DNA from: an uncultured Neisseriaceae bacterium | GTDB lineage: Bacteria > Pseudomonadota > Gammaproteobacteria > Burkholderiales > UBA11063 | NCBI GenBank assembly: GCA_937952895.1 | Contig: CALFYC010000110.1 | Coordinates: forward strand, 1-49,355 | DNA length: 49,355 bases | Direction: 5' to 3' | In this document: in pieces, positions 34,986-43,560 of the stretch | How the letters are laid out: each line of letters starts with the position of its first letter | Position numbering within the stretch: the stretch's first letter is position 1 | The notes under the pieces: generated by a model | The model's input: the letters and a program-made list of their open reading frames with translations, nothing else | Told to the model about the DNA's origin: nothing | Databases searched by the model: none | Translations under genes and position numbers: made by a program

Positions 34986-36147
34986 TCATTTGGTTATTCT
35001 CATTAGTGCAATTTTTCCATTTTTGGCATTCTGGCAAATGAGTTTGATTAATGTGCTAGGGCATGTTTTATCATCTAAGTTAAATTCTATTGAAATGAGT
35101 TATTTATCAGCAAGTTACCTCTATGCCGATGGTCTTTTTTTGATTCCTGTTGGATTATTGCTAGATAGATTTTCAATAAAATATATTATGATTTTAGGTA
35201 TTGTGATTTTTAGTTGCGGTATAATGGCTTTCATGCTTTCAAATAGTTTCTATGAAATGTGTATTGCGCGAATGATTATTGGTAGTGGGCATGCTTTTGC
35301 TTTAATTTCATGTTTTAAGTTAGTCAATTTGCTAATACCAGATAATCGACAGACAAGCTGGATTGGTATTGTTTTAATGATTGCTTTTTGTGGTGGGATG
35401 GCTGCACAAATGCCAAGTTTATTAATCAGTAATTATTTAGGTTGGTATGGCTTAATGGGCGTTACCTTAGGGATTAGTATACTGGTTGGGCTATGTTTAT
35501 TAATTAGTATTCCAAATAAAATAGTGGAAACAAAAAATTTGCAAACAAACAAAAATATATTTAAGAATATCCTTATAGTTTTTTTAAATCATAAAAATTG
35601 GTTATGCGCTTTATTTATTGGTGCAATGGATATTATGGTTATGATTTTGGGTTCGGTATTTGGATTTAAATTTTTACAGTATAAGGGTTTATCTGTTCAT
35701 CTGGCATCTATTATTACCTCAACAATTTATATTGGTTCAATTGTTGGTTCTTTGATTTTGAGTCATTTATTCGATAGAATAAAAAAGAAAAGTAATTCAA
35801 TATGGCTAGTAAGTTTTATAATTTTCTTTTTACTATTTTTTGCTATACATTCTGAGTCAGAACAATATTGGGTATATTTATTCATTTTTAGCCTATGTGG
35901 TTTTCTTTCAAGCATTCGTAGTATAGGTTATGCTAAAGTAGCACAGTTAAATTCAAAAAATTTAGTTAGTACTGCAATGTCTGTGGTGAATGTTGTATTA
36001 ATGTTTAGTTCCGCTGGATTACAAATTGGATTTGGTTATTTATATGTTAATGAGGGATTTAGATCATTCTATTTACTTATCTTTTTAATTTTAGTTGGTG
36101 GGTTGGTTGGTGCTCTATTATGTAAACTAACCAATAAAAATGAGTAG
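34963..36147 (+). CDS. MFS transporter
   Basis: A 394-residue major facilitator protein with about 12 membrane segments. After helix 2 the loop GLLLDRFSIKYIM carries the MFS signature (G-x3-D-R), and SHLFDRIKKKSNS is its counterpart in the second half. The ATG at 34963 is chosen because AAGGGA lies 9 bases upstream; a start at 34933 would extend the overlap. The substrate is unknown. It overlaps both neighbours, so the carrier is coupled to an unknown protein and a sensor kinase. That suggests signalling about, or control of, the transported compound. Confidence 0.85.
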   Translation: MTKKIMANHLVILISAIFPFLAFWQMSLINVLGHVLSSKLNSIEMSYLSASYLYADGLFLIPVGLLLDRFSIKYIMILGIVIFSCGIMAFMLSNSFYEMCIARMIIGSGHAFALISCFKLVNLLIPDNRQTSWIGIVLMIAFCGGMAAQMPSLLISNYLGWYGLMGVTLGISILVGLCLLISIPNKIVETKNLQTNKNIFKNILIVFLNHKNWLCALFIGAMDIMVMILGSVFGFKFLQYKGLSVHLASIITSTIYIGSIVGSLILSHLFDRIKKKSNSIWLVSFIIFFLLFFAIHSESEQYWVYLFIFSLCGFLSSIRSIGYAKVAQLNSKNLVSTAMSVVNVVLMFSSAGLQIGFGYLYVNEGFRSFYLLIFLILVGGLVGALLCKLTNKNE

Positions 36148-36154
36148 GGTTTAT

Positions 36155-38689
36155 ATGAAAAATTATTCAATTTTTACTTTAATTTTATTATGGCTTTATT
36201 TTACAATTATAGTTATAGTGGGTAACACCTTATTTTTCAAGCAATGGTCCTCTATATGCGAAGTTTTTGAAATTAACAATATGTGCATTATTTTAGTGCT
36301 TTCGTGGTATGCTCGCTATAAATTTAGTAAGGCAGATTTTAAAATATTTTCTTGGTTTGTCTATTCTAAAGTTACACTTTTAGTTTCTGCAATTTGTTAT
36401 ATGATAATAAATTACATATTAAAAATTAATGATGTAAATCAAAAAATTTCTTTAATTTATTTAATCCCGTCTTATATATGGATATTTTTTGCTTTTATAT
36501 ATTGGTTTATGATTGTTAAGCATAACCTGAAAATTAAAGCGAATTGGTTTATATGTCTAACAATTATTTTAATTGATTTATGTTTAGTTTATATGGTTAG
36601 TATGTTACATTTAAAACCATTTTCTATAATGAGTACTCAGTTTTCAATTTTCTTGGTTTTTAGTAGTATTTTATTTTTCTTGATATTTAATTTAGCAATG
36701 TGTGTATTAATTTGTGCTCGTAGCATTGGAATGAAATTGCTTGCAGCTGGGACTATTAGTTTAGTTGGGGCTAATTTTTTAACATCTTATGTAATGTATA
36801 CTGATAGTCCGAGTATGGTTGTTTTTAGAAATGATTTTTGGTTTTTTAGCTCTACAATATTAATCAGTGGATTAATATTTTTAATTACTCAACCAGATGA
36901 TGTGCAAATTGGTGCCTTTGATAAAGATAGATCAATTAAAAGTATTTTTGCAGGATGGACTGCATCTATAGTGGTAATTACCATCTCATTTTTTCTAGCT
37001 TTGGCTCATTTTTTTGGGGTTAATAATCCGCGCTTAATGTCATTATTGCCTTATACAATGTTTTGTTATATAATTTTTGCGATATTTTTGTCTTTGGTTA
37101 TTTCATATATTTTTGAACGTTCCATTCATCAACTAAATATCACAATCCAAAATTTTTTAGATAAACCTTCAAATGAAAAAAATCAAAATAAAATTAATAT
37201 TGCGGAATTAGCTATCTTAAACGATTTTCTAATTTATGTTATTGAAGTAATTGCTGAACGAAATAAAATAAAAGATAAGATAAATAAACTTGCGGCTCAA
37301 GTTGTTCATGATATTAGATCGCCACTTGCAAGTTTAAAAATGGTAGTTACAACTATGCATGATATTCCAGAAATGGAACGTATTACTTTGCGGTCTGCGG
37401 TTAATAATATGGAGGATATTGCTAATCAATTGCTTAATAAGTATGAGCCTAAAGAAAGTTTACTTTCAATTAATGAAACAAATGCTGAACCAATTTTATT
37501 ATCTGCATCATTATTACAGATTTTGAGCCAAAAAAAATATCAGTATAAAAATACAGCTGTTAAGTTTGACTATGAATTTGGAGATGATAGTAATTTTGCT
37601 TTTATTAATATTATTTCAAGTGCTTTTAATCGTATGATTTCAAATCTAATTAATAATTCAGTTGATGCATTTAAAGGTGGTTCGGGACATGTTGTTTTAA
37701 AATTAAAAGTAAGTGATGAAAGCGCAACGGTTATTATTGAAGATAATGGTAAAGGCATGTCTCAAGAGTTAATTAATAAAATTATGAATAATGAGGTTAT
37801 TACTGAAGGTAAAGATGACGGTCATGGCTTAGGTTTGACACAGGTGCGCGAAACTTTACAGCATAGTCTTGGAACATTACAAATAAATTCAACTTTAGGT
37901 AAAGGTGTTCAAGTTGTGCTAACGTTTCCTAGGGTAAAGCAGCCTAATTGGGTTGCTGATACCATTTACTTGAATTCAGATGATACCGTTATTATTTTAG
38001 ATGATGATAGATCAATCCATAATGCATGGGCAGCTCGTTTTCATTCAGAAACTCCTAATGTCATTCTTAAACACTTTACATTTGGGCAAGATGCAATTGA
38101 TTATATTGGTCATTTAAGCCCAGATGAAAAAGACAAAGTTTTTCTATTAACTGATTTTGAGTTATTAAAACAAGAATTTAATGGTTTACAAATTGTGGAA
38201 CAAGTGAAAATTACTCGTTCAATATTAGTTACTAGCCATTATGCAAATTTTGAAGTGCAGCAAATGGCTAATGCCACTAAAACCAAAATTTTACCTAAAG
38301 AGTTAGCCTTTAGTGTAACCATTAAAGTTGCTAGACCTGAATCATTAAAGCAATTAGATGACAAAATTCAAGTTGTTATTGTAGATGATGATATAGTTTT
38401 TGCGAATGTTTTGGCGAAATTTGCATTTAAACACTGCAATGTTGACAAATATAATAATCCTGAGGATTTTCTAAAAAATTTAGATAAATATGATCATGAT
38501 ACTAAAATTTGTTTGGATAATAATTATAATAATAGTATTATGAAAGGTACAACAGTTGCAAAAACCTTGCATGAAAAAGGGTATACTTATTTGTATATAA
38601 TTTCAGGTAATGAATTTGATACTTTACCTGAATATTTAACTTCAATTAGAAAAGATGATATTGAAAGTTTTAAGGCTATTGCAAATTAA
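36155..38689 (+). CDS. Polytopic hybrid histidine kinase with two C-terminal receiver domains
   Basis: 844 residues. Roughly the first 330 form 9-10 membrane helices with short loops, acting as a membrane-embedded sensor and not a periplasmic one. HisKA follows with VVHDIRSPLASL (phospho-acceptor about H385). A HATPase domain has NLINNSVDAF (N box), EDNGKGM and GHGLGLT (G boxes). Receiver 1 has IILDDDR, D667 in LLTDFELL and a late lysine in KILPKEL. Receiver 2 has VIVDDD and D788 in ICLDNNYNN. An ATG at 36140 is also possible; AGGG upstream favours 36155. No output domain is attached, so phosphotransfer to another protein is expected. Confidence 0.9.
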   Translation: MKNYSIFTLILLWLYFTIIVIVGNTLFFKQWSSICEVFEINNMCIILVLSWYARYKFSKADFKIFSWFVYSKVTLLVSAICYMIINYILKINDVNQKISLIYLIPSYIWIFFAFIYWFMIVKHNLKIKANWFICLTIILIDLCLVYMVSMLHLKPFSIMSTQFSIFLVFSSILFFLIFNLAMCVLICARSIGMKLLAAGTISLVGANFLTSYVMYTDSPSMVVFRNDFWFFSSTILISGLIFLITQPDDVQIGAFDKDRSIKSIFAGWTASIVVITISFFLALAHFFGVNNPRLMSLLPYTMFCYIIFAIFLSLVISYIFERSIHQLNITIQNFLDKPSNEKNQNKINIAELAILNDFLIYVIEVIAERNKIKDKINKLAAQVVHDIRSPLASLKMVVTTMHDIPEMERITLRSAVNNMEDIANQLLNKYEPKESLLSINETNAEPILLSASLLQILSQKKYQYKNTAVKFDYEFGDDSNFAFINIISSAFNRMISNLINNSVDAFKGGSGHVVLKLKVSDESATVIIEDNGKGMSQELINKIMNNEVITEGKDDGHGLGLTQVRETLQHSLGTLQINSTLGKGVQVVLTFPRVKQPNWVADTIYLNSDDTVIILDDDRSIHNAWAARFHSETPNVILKHFTFGQDAIDYIGHLSPDEKDKVFLLTDFELLKQEFNGLQIVEQVKITRSILVTSHYANFEVQQMANATKTKILPKELAFSVTIKVARPESLKQLDDKIQVVIVDDDIVFANVLAKFAFKHCNVDKYNNPEDFLKNLDKYDHDTKICLDNNYNNSIMKGTTVAKTLHEKGYTYLYIISGNEFDTLPEYLTSIRKDDIESFKAIAN

Positions 38690-38723
38690 ATTTTTTTTAA
38701 ATTCATGATGAGATAAAGATATT

Positions 38724-39410
38724 ATGTTTAGATTAAGATCGTTATTTTTAGGGTTTATCTTTTTTTATCTCAATCATGCGATTGCTTTTAATCCGATCTA
38801 TTTAATTGATTATCAATTACAAAATGGCGATTTATTATTTCAAGATTTAAATTGTGGTGAGTTATGTGATGGTATTAATTATGTAACTTACGGATTTAAA
38901 AATTCTTATGTTTCACATGTTTCAATGATAATAAGCATTAAACCTAAACCTATGGTTATCGAAGCTCGTTCTTCAGGTGTTGTGATTACATCACTTGAGG
39001 ACTTCCTTAACCGTAGCTTAGATCAAGATGGTAAGCCTCGAGTTATGGTAGGGCGATTATTACCTAAATATCAACCATTAATTCCAAAGGCGATTGATTA
39101 TGCTAAAGAAGAATTGGGGAAACCATATAATTCTACTTTTATTAATGCTTATGGTAAAGCGTTTTATTGCTCTGAATTAATTGATTATGCGTTTCGTATG
39201 GCCAATAATGGTAAAGCTGTCTTTCAGCAAAATCCGATGGATTTTACTAATGGGAAAACGTCTCAAATTTTGCCGATTTGGCAAAAATATTATTCTGCTT
39301 TAAACCTCCAGGTTCCACAGGGCGTTCAGGGTTCTAACCCTGGTGAGTTTTCTCGTGAAAGCATATTAAAAATAGTATTTTTCTATGGGGATTTAAGAAC
39401 ACATAAATAA
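38724..39410 (+). CDS. Secreted YiiX/YebB-like permuted NlpC/P60 (C92) cysteine hydrolase
   Basis: 228 residues with an N-terminal signal peptide (hydrophobic to about 21, ending AIA). The family's order of elements is present: NGDLLFQDL near 34-42, histidine H65 in YVSHVSMI, and the catalytic cysteine C149 in AFYCSELIDYAF. Members of this papain-like group hydrolyse amide or ester bonds in envelope lipids or peptides; the exact substrate is unknown. It lies 34 bases after the kinase on the same strand and is probably the last gene of that operon. Its 3' end contains a GC-rich palindromic stretch. Confidence 0.82.
   Translation: MFRLRSLFLGFIFFYLNHAIAFNPIYLIDYQLQNGDLLFQDLNCGELCDGINYVTYGFKNSYVSHVSMIISIKPKPMVIEARSSGVVITSLEDFLNRSLDQDGKPRVMVGRLLPKYQPLIPKAIDYAKEELGKPYNSTFINAYGKAFYCSELIDYAFRMANNGKAVFQQNPMDFTNGKTSQILPIWQKYYSALNLQVPQGVQGSNPGEFSRESILKIVFFYGDLRTHK
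39303..39342. repeat. GC-rich double palindrome inside the C92-gene 3' end
   Basis: Two adjacent dyads, AACCT-CC-AGGTT (39303-39314) and CAGGGTT-CT-AACCCTG (39327-39342), fall within codons for a Gly/Pro/Gln-rich segment (QVPQGVQGSNPGEF). The stretch is far richer in G+C than its surroundings. It could be a small inserted palindromic element kept in frame, or an mRNA structure. No second copy was noticed in the window. Confidence 0.45.
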
Positions 39411-39535
39411 CTTTGTTCTTTAGCAAATCTACCAAAATTATTATTTTAATCATTTAAAAATATGTATTATTTAATTTATCATATATCAACTATTTCTATA
39501 TTACAACCTAAAAATTTACCCAAGGAATTACCGTA

Positions 39536-39563
39536 GATTATTCATTTAGAAAATGAAATAATC
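39536..39563. repeat. Imperfect inverted repeat between the C92 gene and the secreted pair
   Basis: GATTATTCATTT (39536-39547) and AAATGAAATAATC (39551-39563) pair across a three-base loop with one bulged A. No T tract follows on the + strand, so a terminator role is uncertain; an operator for the next two genes is equally possible. Confidence 0.4.
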
Positions 39564-39616
39564 CGGCCTGTGAAAATCATATAAATTATTTTAACTCTGT
39601 ATTCAAAGGAATTCTG

Positions 39617-40078
39617 ATGTTTAGAAAAAAAAGTTCTTGGCTAATTTTATTAATTCTAATAAAATCTCCGATTTTAAGCTATGCTACATGTAACACATAT
39701 ATTTATAATGCAACGGCTCAGCAATGGCGTTTGCAGTTTTCCCCTTCGGATGGTAATGTATATTTTTTGAATATTAATCCAAGTCAGTGTCCAAATAGCG
39801 AAATAAGACATGGTGAAGTTGTGAATGGTCCTTGTATATTAAATCCTAATGATCTTATTGAAATTAGCTATACAACTAATGACGATACGAGTGCTGGGCT
39901 TATATATGTTACTAATACCTTAAACAATAATAATCCCAACCTTCAATTATCATTTTCAAATAGTGGAAATGCTGGATGTCCAAATTTAGAAAATGGATAT
40001 TTACAAAATACAGTCGTAAAAGTAAATTATCCTAATCCGGGCTTTTTTGTTATTGAATCTAACGTGGGAGAAAAATAA
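39617..40078 (+). CDS. Secreted four-cysteine protein of unknown family, paralogue 1
   Basis: 153 residues with a signal peptide (hydrophobic 8-22, likely cleavage after YAT or SYA). The mature protein has four cysteines (C25, C58, C73, C121), which probably form two disulfides outside the cytoplasm. The sequence shows short beta-strand-like stretches rich in Asn, Ser and Thr. It is clearly related to the next protein: both share TC..xIYN, NI(N/D)PxQC, NGPCI, YTT and GCP at matching positions. No known family comes to mind. An AAAGGA ribosome-binding site precedes the ATG. Confidence 0.8.
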   Translation: MFRKKSSWLILLILIKSPILSYATCNTYIYNATAQQWRLQFSPSDGNVYFLNINPSQCPNSEIRHGEVVNGPCILNPNDLIEISYTTNDDTSAGLIYVTNTLNNNNPNLQLSFSNSGNAGCPNLENGYLQNTVVKVNYPNPGFFVIESNVGEK

Positions 40079-40543
40079 ATGCTTATTAAGAATAATATGT
40101 TTAGTCTCATTAAATACATAATCCCATTCATCATGCTAATGTTGGTAGCTGTCAAACAAACAGCTTTTGCAACATGCGATGCAGCTATTTATAATACTTC
40201 AAATTCATCTTTTACGGTAAAATTTACTTCAGATCAAGGCTATTATGGGAATGTTGATTTTGTAAATATTGATCCAAAGCAGTGTTCTGCTATTTCATCG
40301 GAATCTGGTTCAGTAGAAAATGGACCATGCATAATTTCCCCACATCAAATAGTTCAAATTCATTACACGACTTGGCTTGATGAGATATCTGGAACCATCC
40401 AATTAACAAATAATTTAAATGAGTCATCAGCCAATATACACTTTACAGATCATAAAGATGGAGGATGCCCAAAATTTGATACTGCACCGCCAAGTAATGT
40501 CCTAGTTGATTCTCCAAGCCATGGATTTGTTATAATTAGATGA
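40079..40543 (+). CDS. Secreted four-cysteine protein of unknown family, paralogue 2
   Basis: 154 residues with a signal peptide ending near FATC. The cysteines C33, C69, C84 and C130 are spaced 36, 15 and 46, against 33, 15 and 48 in the preceding paralogue. It begins on the base directly after that gene's stop, with a GGAG ribosome-binding sequence inside the upstream coding end. This indicates a tandem duplication within one transcript. Divergence between the copies is large apart from the cysteine framework, so the duplication is not recent. Function unknown. Confidence 0.8.
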   Translation: MLIKNNMFSLIKYIIPFIMLMLVAVKQTAFATCDAAIYNTSNSSFTVKFTSDQGYYGNVDFVNIDPKQCSAISSESGSVENGPCIISPHQIVQIHYTTWLDEISGTIQLTNNLNESSANIHFTDHKDGGCPKFDTAPPSNVLVDSPSHGFVIIR

Positions 40544-40595
40544 TATTTATGAGCAATAAATTAATAATATAAAGATTTTTAATATTTTAAAAAAT

Positions 40596-40620
40596 AGGTC
40601 AACCTAGAAAGGTTGACTTT
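40596..40620 (+). terminator. Intrinsic terminator after the secreted pair
   Basis: GTCAACCT (40598-40605), loop AGAA, AGGTTGAC (40610-40617), followed by TTTAATATTT. The stem is a perfect 8 bp with an A run upstream, so it may be bidirectional. Confidence 0.8.
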
Positions 40621-40645
40621 AATATTTAAATATATGTTGTTACAT

Positions 40646-40703
40646 GGTGTAAAATTAGCTAATATTTAGAAGATCAAAACATGGATCTTAATTTTACAGC
40701 ACC
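40646..40703. repeat. Inverted repeat upstream of the aro operon promoter
   Basis: TGTAAAATTA ends at 40657 and TAATTTTACA starts at 40689. The pairing nearly extends into GGTG/CACC on the outside, apart from a short bulge. It lies about 70 bases before the aroB -35. It may be a regulatory dyad or chance in AT-rich DNA. Confidence 0.3.
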
Positions 40704-40770
40704 ATAATTTTGACCCTCTATATAGTTAATCATGTGTGATTTATATACAAATTAAAGAATATTTTGGGCA

Positions 40771-40800
40771 TTGCATGATTAATTCTCTTTGTGCTACAAT
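40771..40800 (+). promoter_or_regulatory. Promoter of the aromatic operon
   Basis: TTGCAT (40771-40776), an 18-base spacer and TACAAT (40795-40800) with a TGC extension. The aroB ATG is 28 bases downstream of the -10, so the leader is very short and leaves no room for a classical attenuator. Confidence 0.7.
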
Positions 40801-40827
40801 ACATTCTTACATTTTTAAGGTTTATTA

Positions 40828-41952
40828 ATGCTAGATAAAAATATAGTATGTCAAGTAACTACAAAACCAAACCCACATAGTTATCCAATAGTTATAGAAC
40901 GAAATATTTTAGCTAATCTCTTAATTTGGATTAGTAAATTCTACTCAGGAAAACAGATTGTTATAATTACTGATACTAATGTAAATAAGTTATATGTAAA
41001 AAAAATACAATTAAGTCTTAAAAAAACTCATAAAGTCTTAAGTTTGGTAATAAAGCCAGGCGAAAAGTCGAAAAACTCCAAGGTCAAAGAAGATTTGGAA
41101 TTAAAAATGTTAAAAGATAAATTTGATCGTGATACTTTGTGCGTTGCAATCGGTGGCGGGGTTGTCGGTGATTTAACTGGATTTTTATCAGCAACCTATA
41201 TGCGTGGGATTAAATATATCCAAGTTCCAACAACATTGTTATCTATGGTTGATAGTAGCATTGGCGGTAAAACGTCAATTGATACTAAGTATGGGAAGAA
41301 TTTGATCGGGGCAATCTGGCAGCCTGAAGTGGTTTTAATTGATAGTGCTTGTTTAAAAACATTACCGAATAATCAATTAATTAATGGCTTATTTGAAGCG
41401 ATTAAAACTTTTCTAATTTATGATAAAGATAGTTTTAATTATTTGAAACGTAATTTAACACGAATTTTATTTAAAAATGAAAGTGTCATTACCGCAATTA
41501 TTAAAAAATCAGTTCAGGTTAAGGCTGATGTGGTTAGTAAAGATGAAAGAGAAGATAATTTACGCGCTATTTTAAATTTTGGGCATACAATTGGTCATGC
41601 GATTGAATTATTAAATAATTATAAAATTTTACATGGTTTTGCAGTTGCTATCGGTATGCTTGTTGAAGCAAAAATTTCTCAAATTATGGGGGTTTTATCT
41701 AAAGATAATTATGAGCAACTTGTTAAGTTACTTGCAAGATTAGGAATTACGAGCAAACTTATTCAGAATCTTGAGATTAAAGATGTAATAAAAGCTATGC
41801 TTCGTGATAAAAAAAATAAGGATAATAAAATTCATTCGGTTTTATTAAGTGATATTGGTTCGGTATATATAAAAAATGGTAAATATACACATCATTTATC
41901 AAAGAGCGTTATTATTCAGGCGTTTAAGGAATTAAAGGAGCCACACAAATGA
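40828..41952 (+). CDS. aroB: 3-dehydroquinate synthase
   Basis: Converts DAHP to 3-dehydroquinate using NAD and a divalent metal. GGGVVGDLTGF, then YIQVPTTLLSMVDSSIGGKT near 130-150, are the family's nucleotide and substrate motifs. The metal-binding histidines lie in NFGHTIGHAIE and in LHGFAVAIGM. The length of 374 residues is normal. It is the first gene of the aro operon and overlaps the next by four bases (ATGA). Confidence 0.96.
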   Translation: MLDKNIVCQVTTKPNPHSYPIVIERNILANLLIWISKFYSGKQIVIITDTNVNKLYVKKIQLSLKKTHKVLSLVIKPGEKSKNSKVKEDLELKMLKDKFDRDTLCVAIGGGVVGDLTGFLSATYMRGIKYIQVPTTLLSMVDSSIGGKTSIDTKYGKNLIGAIWQPEVVLIDSACLKTLPNNQLINGLFEAIKTFLIYDKDSFNYLKRNLTRILFKNESVITAIIKKSVQVKADVVSKDEREDNLRAILNFGHTIGHAIELLNNYKILHGFAVAIGMLVEAKISQIMGVLSKDNYEQLVKLLARLGITSKLIQNLEIKDVIKAMLRDKKNKDNKIHSVLLSDIGSVYIKNGKYTHHLSKSVIIQAFKELKEPHK

Positions 41953-42977
41953 CTTATAAAGTTATAAAAAAATTACCCAGTGCCGAAAAAATTATTGAAA
42001 ATTACCCATTATCAAAAACTGGCTATGAAAATATACAAAGAGATAGACGTGAAATTCAAAATATTTTAAGTGGGGCTGATGATCGGTTATTGTTTATTGT
42101 AGGTCCATGTTCAGCATGGCCATATGATTCGGTATTAGAATATGCAAAATTACTTCAAGAAGTAAATGAACAGATTAAGCATAAAATAAAAATAGTGATG
42201 CGGGTTTATATTCAAAAGCCAAGAACAGTAAAGGGGTGGACTGGACCTGTTAATCAACCAGATCCACTATTGCCTCCTGATATTGAGCGTGGAATAAATT
42301 ATGCCAGAAGTTTAATGGTAAAAGTTGTAGAAATGGGCCTTCCAATTGCGGATGAGGCTTTATTTACCCATAATGCTCGTGGATTTATTGAATTACTATC
42401 TTGGGTAGCAATTGGTGCTAGAAGTAGTGAAGACCAGGAGCATAGAATTTTTGCTTCATCAATTGATTTTCCTGTTGGTATGAAAAACCCAACCCATGGT
42501 TCATTAAAAATAGGGGTTAATGGAGTAGTTGCGGCCCAACACTCACACGTTGCTGTATTTGATGGTTATGAAGTTGAAACAGCCGGAAATCCATTTGTGC
42601 ATTTGGTATTAAGGGGCGGGAATAAAGAGCCAAACTACGATATTCCTTTTATTGAGGAAGCCTACAAATATCTAAAAGAAGATAACGTAAAAAATCCAGC
42701 GATAGTAGTAGATGTAAGCCATGATAATTGCTTAATTAATGGTAAGAAAGACTATTTATCCCAAGGTAAAATTGTGTTAGAAATATTAGATAAATTAAAA
42801 TCACGTCCAGATTTAAAACCTTTAGTAAAAGGATTTATGTTGGAAAGTTATATCAAAGAGGGTAATCAAAATATTGAAAAAGTAGCTGAAATTGACATGA
42901 ATGGTTTATCTATTACCGATCCATGTTTAAGTTGGGAACATACAAAAGAATTATTATTAAAAATTGCTGGAATTTAA
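41949..42977 (+). CDS. 3-deoxy-7-phosphoheptulonate synthase, class I (AroFGH type)
   Basis: Condenses phosphoenolpyruvate with erythrose 4-phosphate, entering the shikimate pathway. Class-I motifs are FIVGPCSAW near 49, YIQKPRTVKGWTGP near 88, and GANARSSEDQEHR-like and DVSHDN stretches later. At 342 residues it matches the E. coli AroF/G/H type. Which allosteric class it belongs to cannot be read safely. It is coupled to aroB by a four-base overlap. The two biosynthetic steps are encoded in reverse pathway order. Confidence 0.94.
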   Translation: MTYKVIKKLPSAEKIIENYPLSKTGYENIQRDRREIQNILSGADDRLLFIVGPCSAWPYDSVLEYAKLLQEVNEQIKHKIKIVMRVYIQKPRTVKGWTGPVNQPDPLLPPDIERGINYARSLMVKVVEMGLPIADEALFTHNARGFIELLSWVAIGARSSEDQEHRIFASSIDFPVGMKNPTHGSLKIGVNGVVAAQHSHVAVFDGYEVETAGNPFVHLVLRGGNKEPNYDIPFIEEAYKYLKEDNVKNPAIVVDVSHDNCLINGKKDYLSQGKIVLEILDKLKSRPDLKPLVKGFMLESYIKEGNQNIEKVAEIDMNGLSITDPCLSWEHTKELLLKIAGI

Positions 42978-42984
42978 ATAGATT

Positions 42985-43557
42985 ATGGTAATGAAAATAG
43001 GCATATCTGGTGATATTGGTTCATTTTCAGAACAAGCTGGAATCAGTTATACTAAAAAACATGCAATTTTCGATTATGAAATTGTACCTTTAATCAATAT
43101 GGATGGTGTATTAAAAGCTCTTAATCAAAATCAAATTGATTTAGGGGTATTCCCCGTTATTAATAATAATAGTGGAATTGTTTTTGATGCTTTTGTGGCG
43201 ATGGGGAAATATAAATTTTCTTTTATTGAAAGTATGGGGTTATCAATTGAGCAATGTTTAATTTCTAAAACTAAATTAGATCTTAGACAAATTGATACAA
43301 TTTATTCTTATAAACCTGCATTTAATCAGTGTGAAAAATATATTGAAGATAATTTAAAACATGCTAAATTAATTGATTATGGTGATATGGCTCGTGCTAT
43401 TCGTGATTTGTCGTGCGGTAAATTAAATGGTAACAATATTGCAGTAATTGGTCCTAAGCTTGCTTCGGATAAATTTGATTTAATGGTAATTAGTCAAGGT
43501 ATTGAAGATATTAAGCCGAATATTACTAATTTTATTATAGTTAAGCGATTGGATTAA
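42985..43557 (+). CDS. Prephenate-dehydratase-like protein, stand-alone and divergent
   Basis: 190 residues matching the PDT catalytic domain alone, without chorismate mutase or ACT domains. GDIGSFSEQAG near 9-19 matches the opening 'GP.GtfSeqAa'. Two normally conserved sites differ. The family's P-I-E-N reads P57-V-I-N60, losing the glutamate. The catalytic T-R-F reads T181-N-F183, keeping the threonine but not the arginine. It sits between DAHP synthase and a separate chorismate mutase, so phenylalanine synthesis is the obvious role. Activity or specificity may have changed. ATG 42985 is used; 42991 is possible. Confidence 0.7.
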   Translation: MVMKIGISGDIGSFSEQAGISYTKKHAIFDYEIVPLINMDGVLKALNQNQIDLGVFPVINNNSGIVFDAFVAMGKYKFSFIESMGLSIEQCLISKTKLDLRQIDTIYSYKPAFNQCEKYIEDNLKHAKLIDYGDMARAIRDLSCGKLNGNNIAVIGPKLASDKFDLMVISQGIEDIKPNITNFIIVKRLD

Positions 43558-43560
43558 TTT

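Noticed and set aside
39326..39345. tRNA T-arm-like sequence GGTTCTAACCC
   Set aside because: No acceptor or anticodon arms surround it and it lies inside an intact reading frame. No tRNA genes were found in the window.
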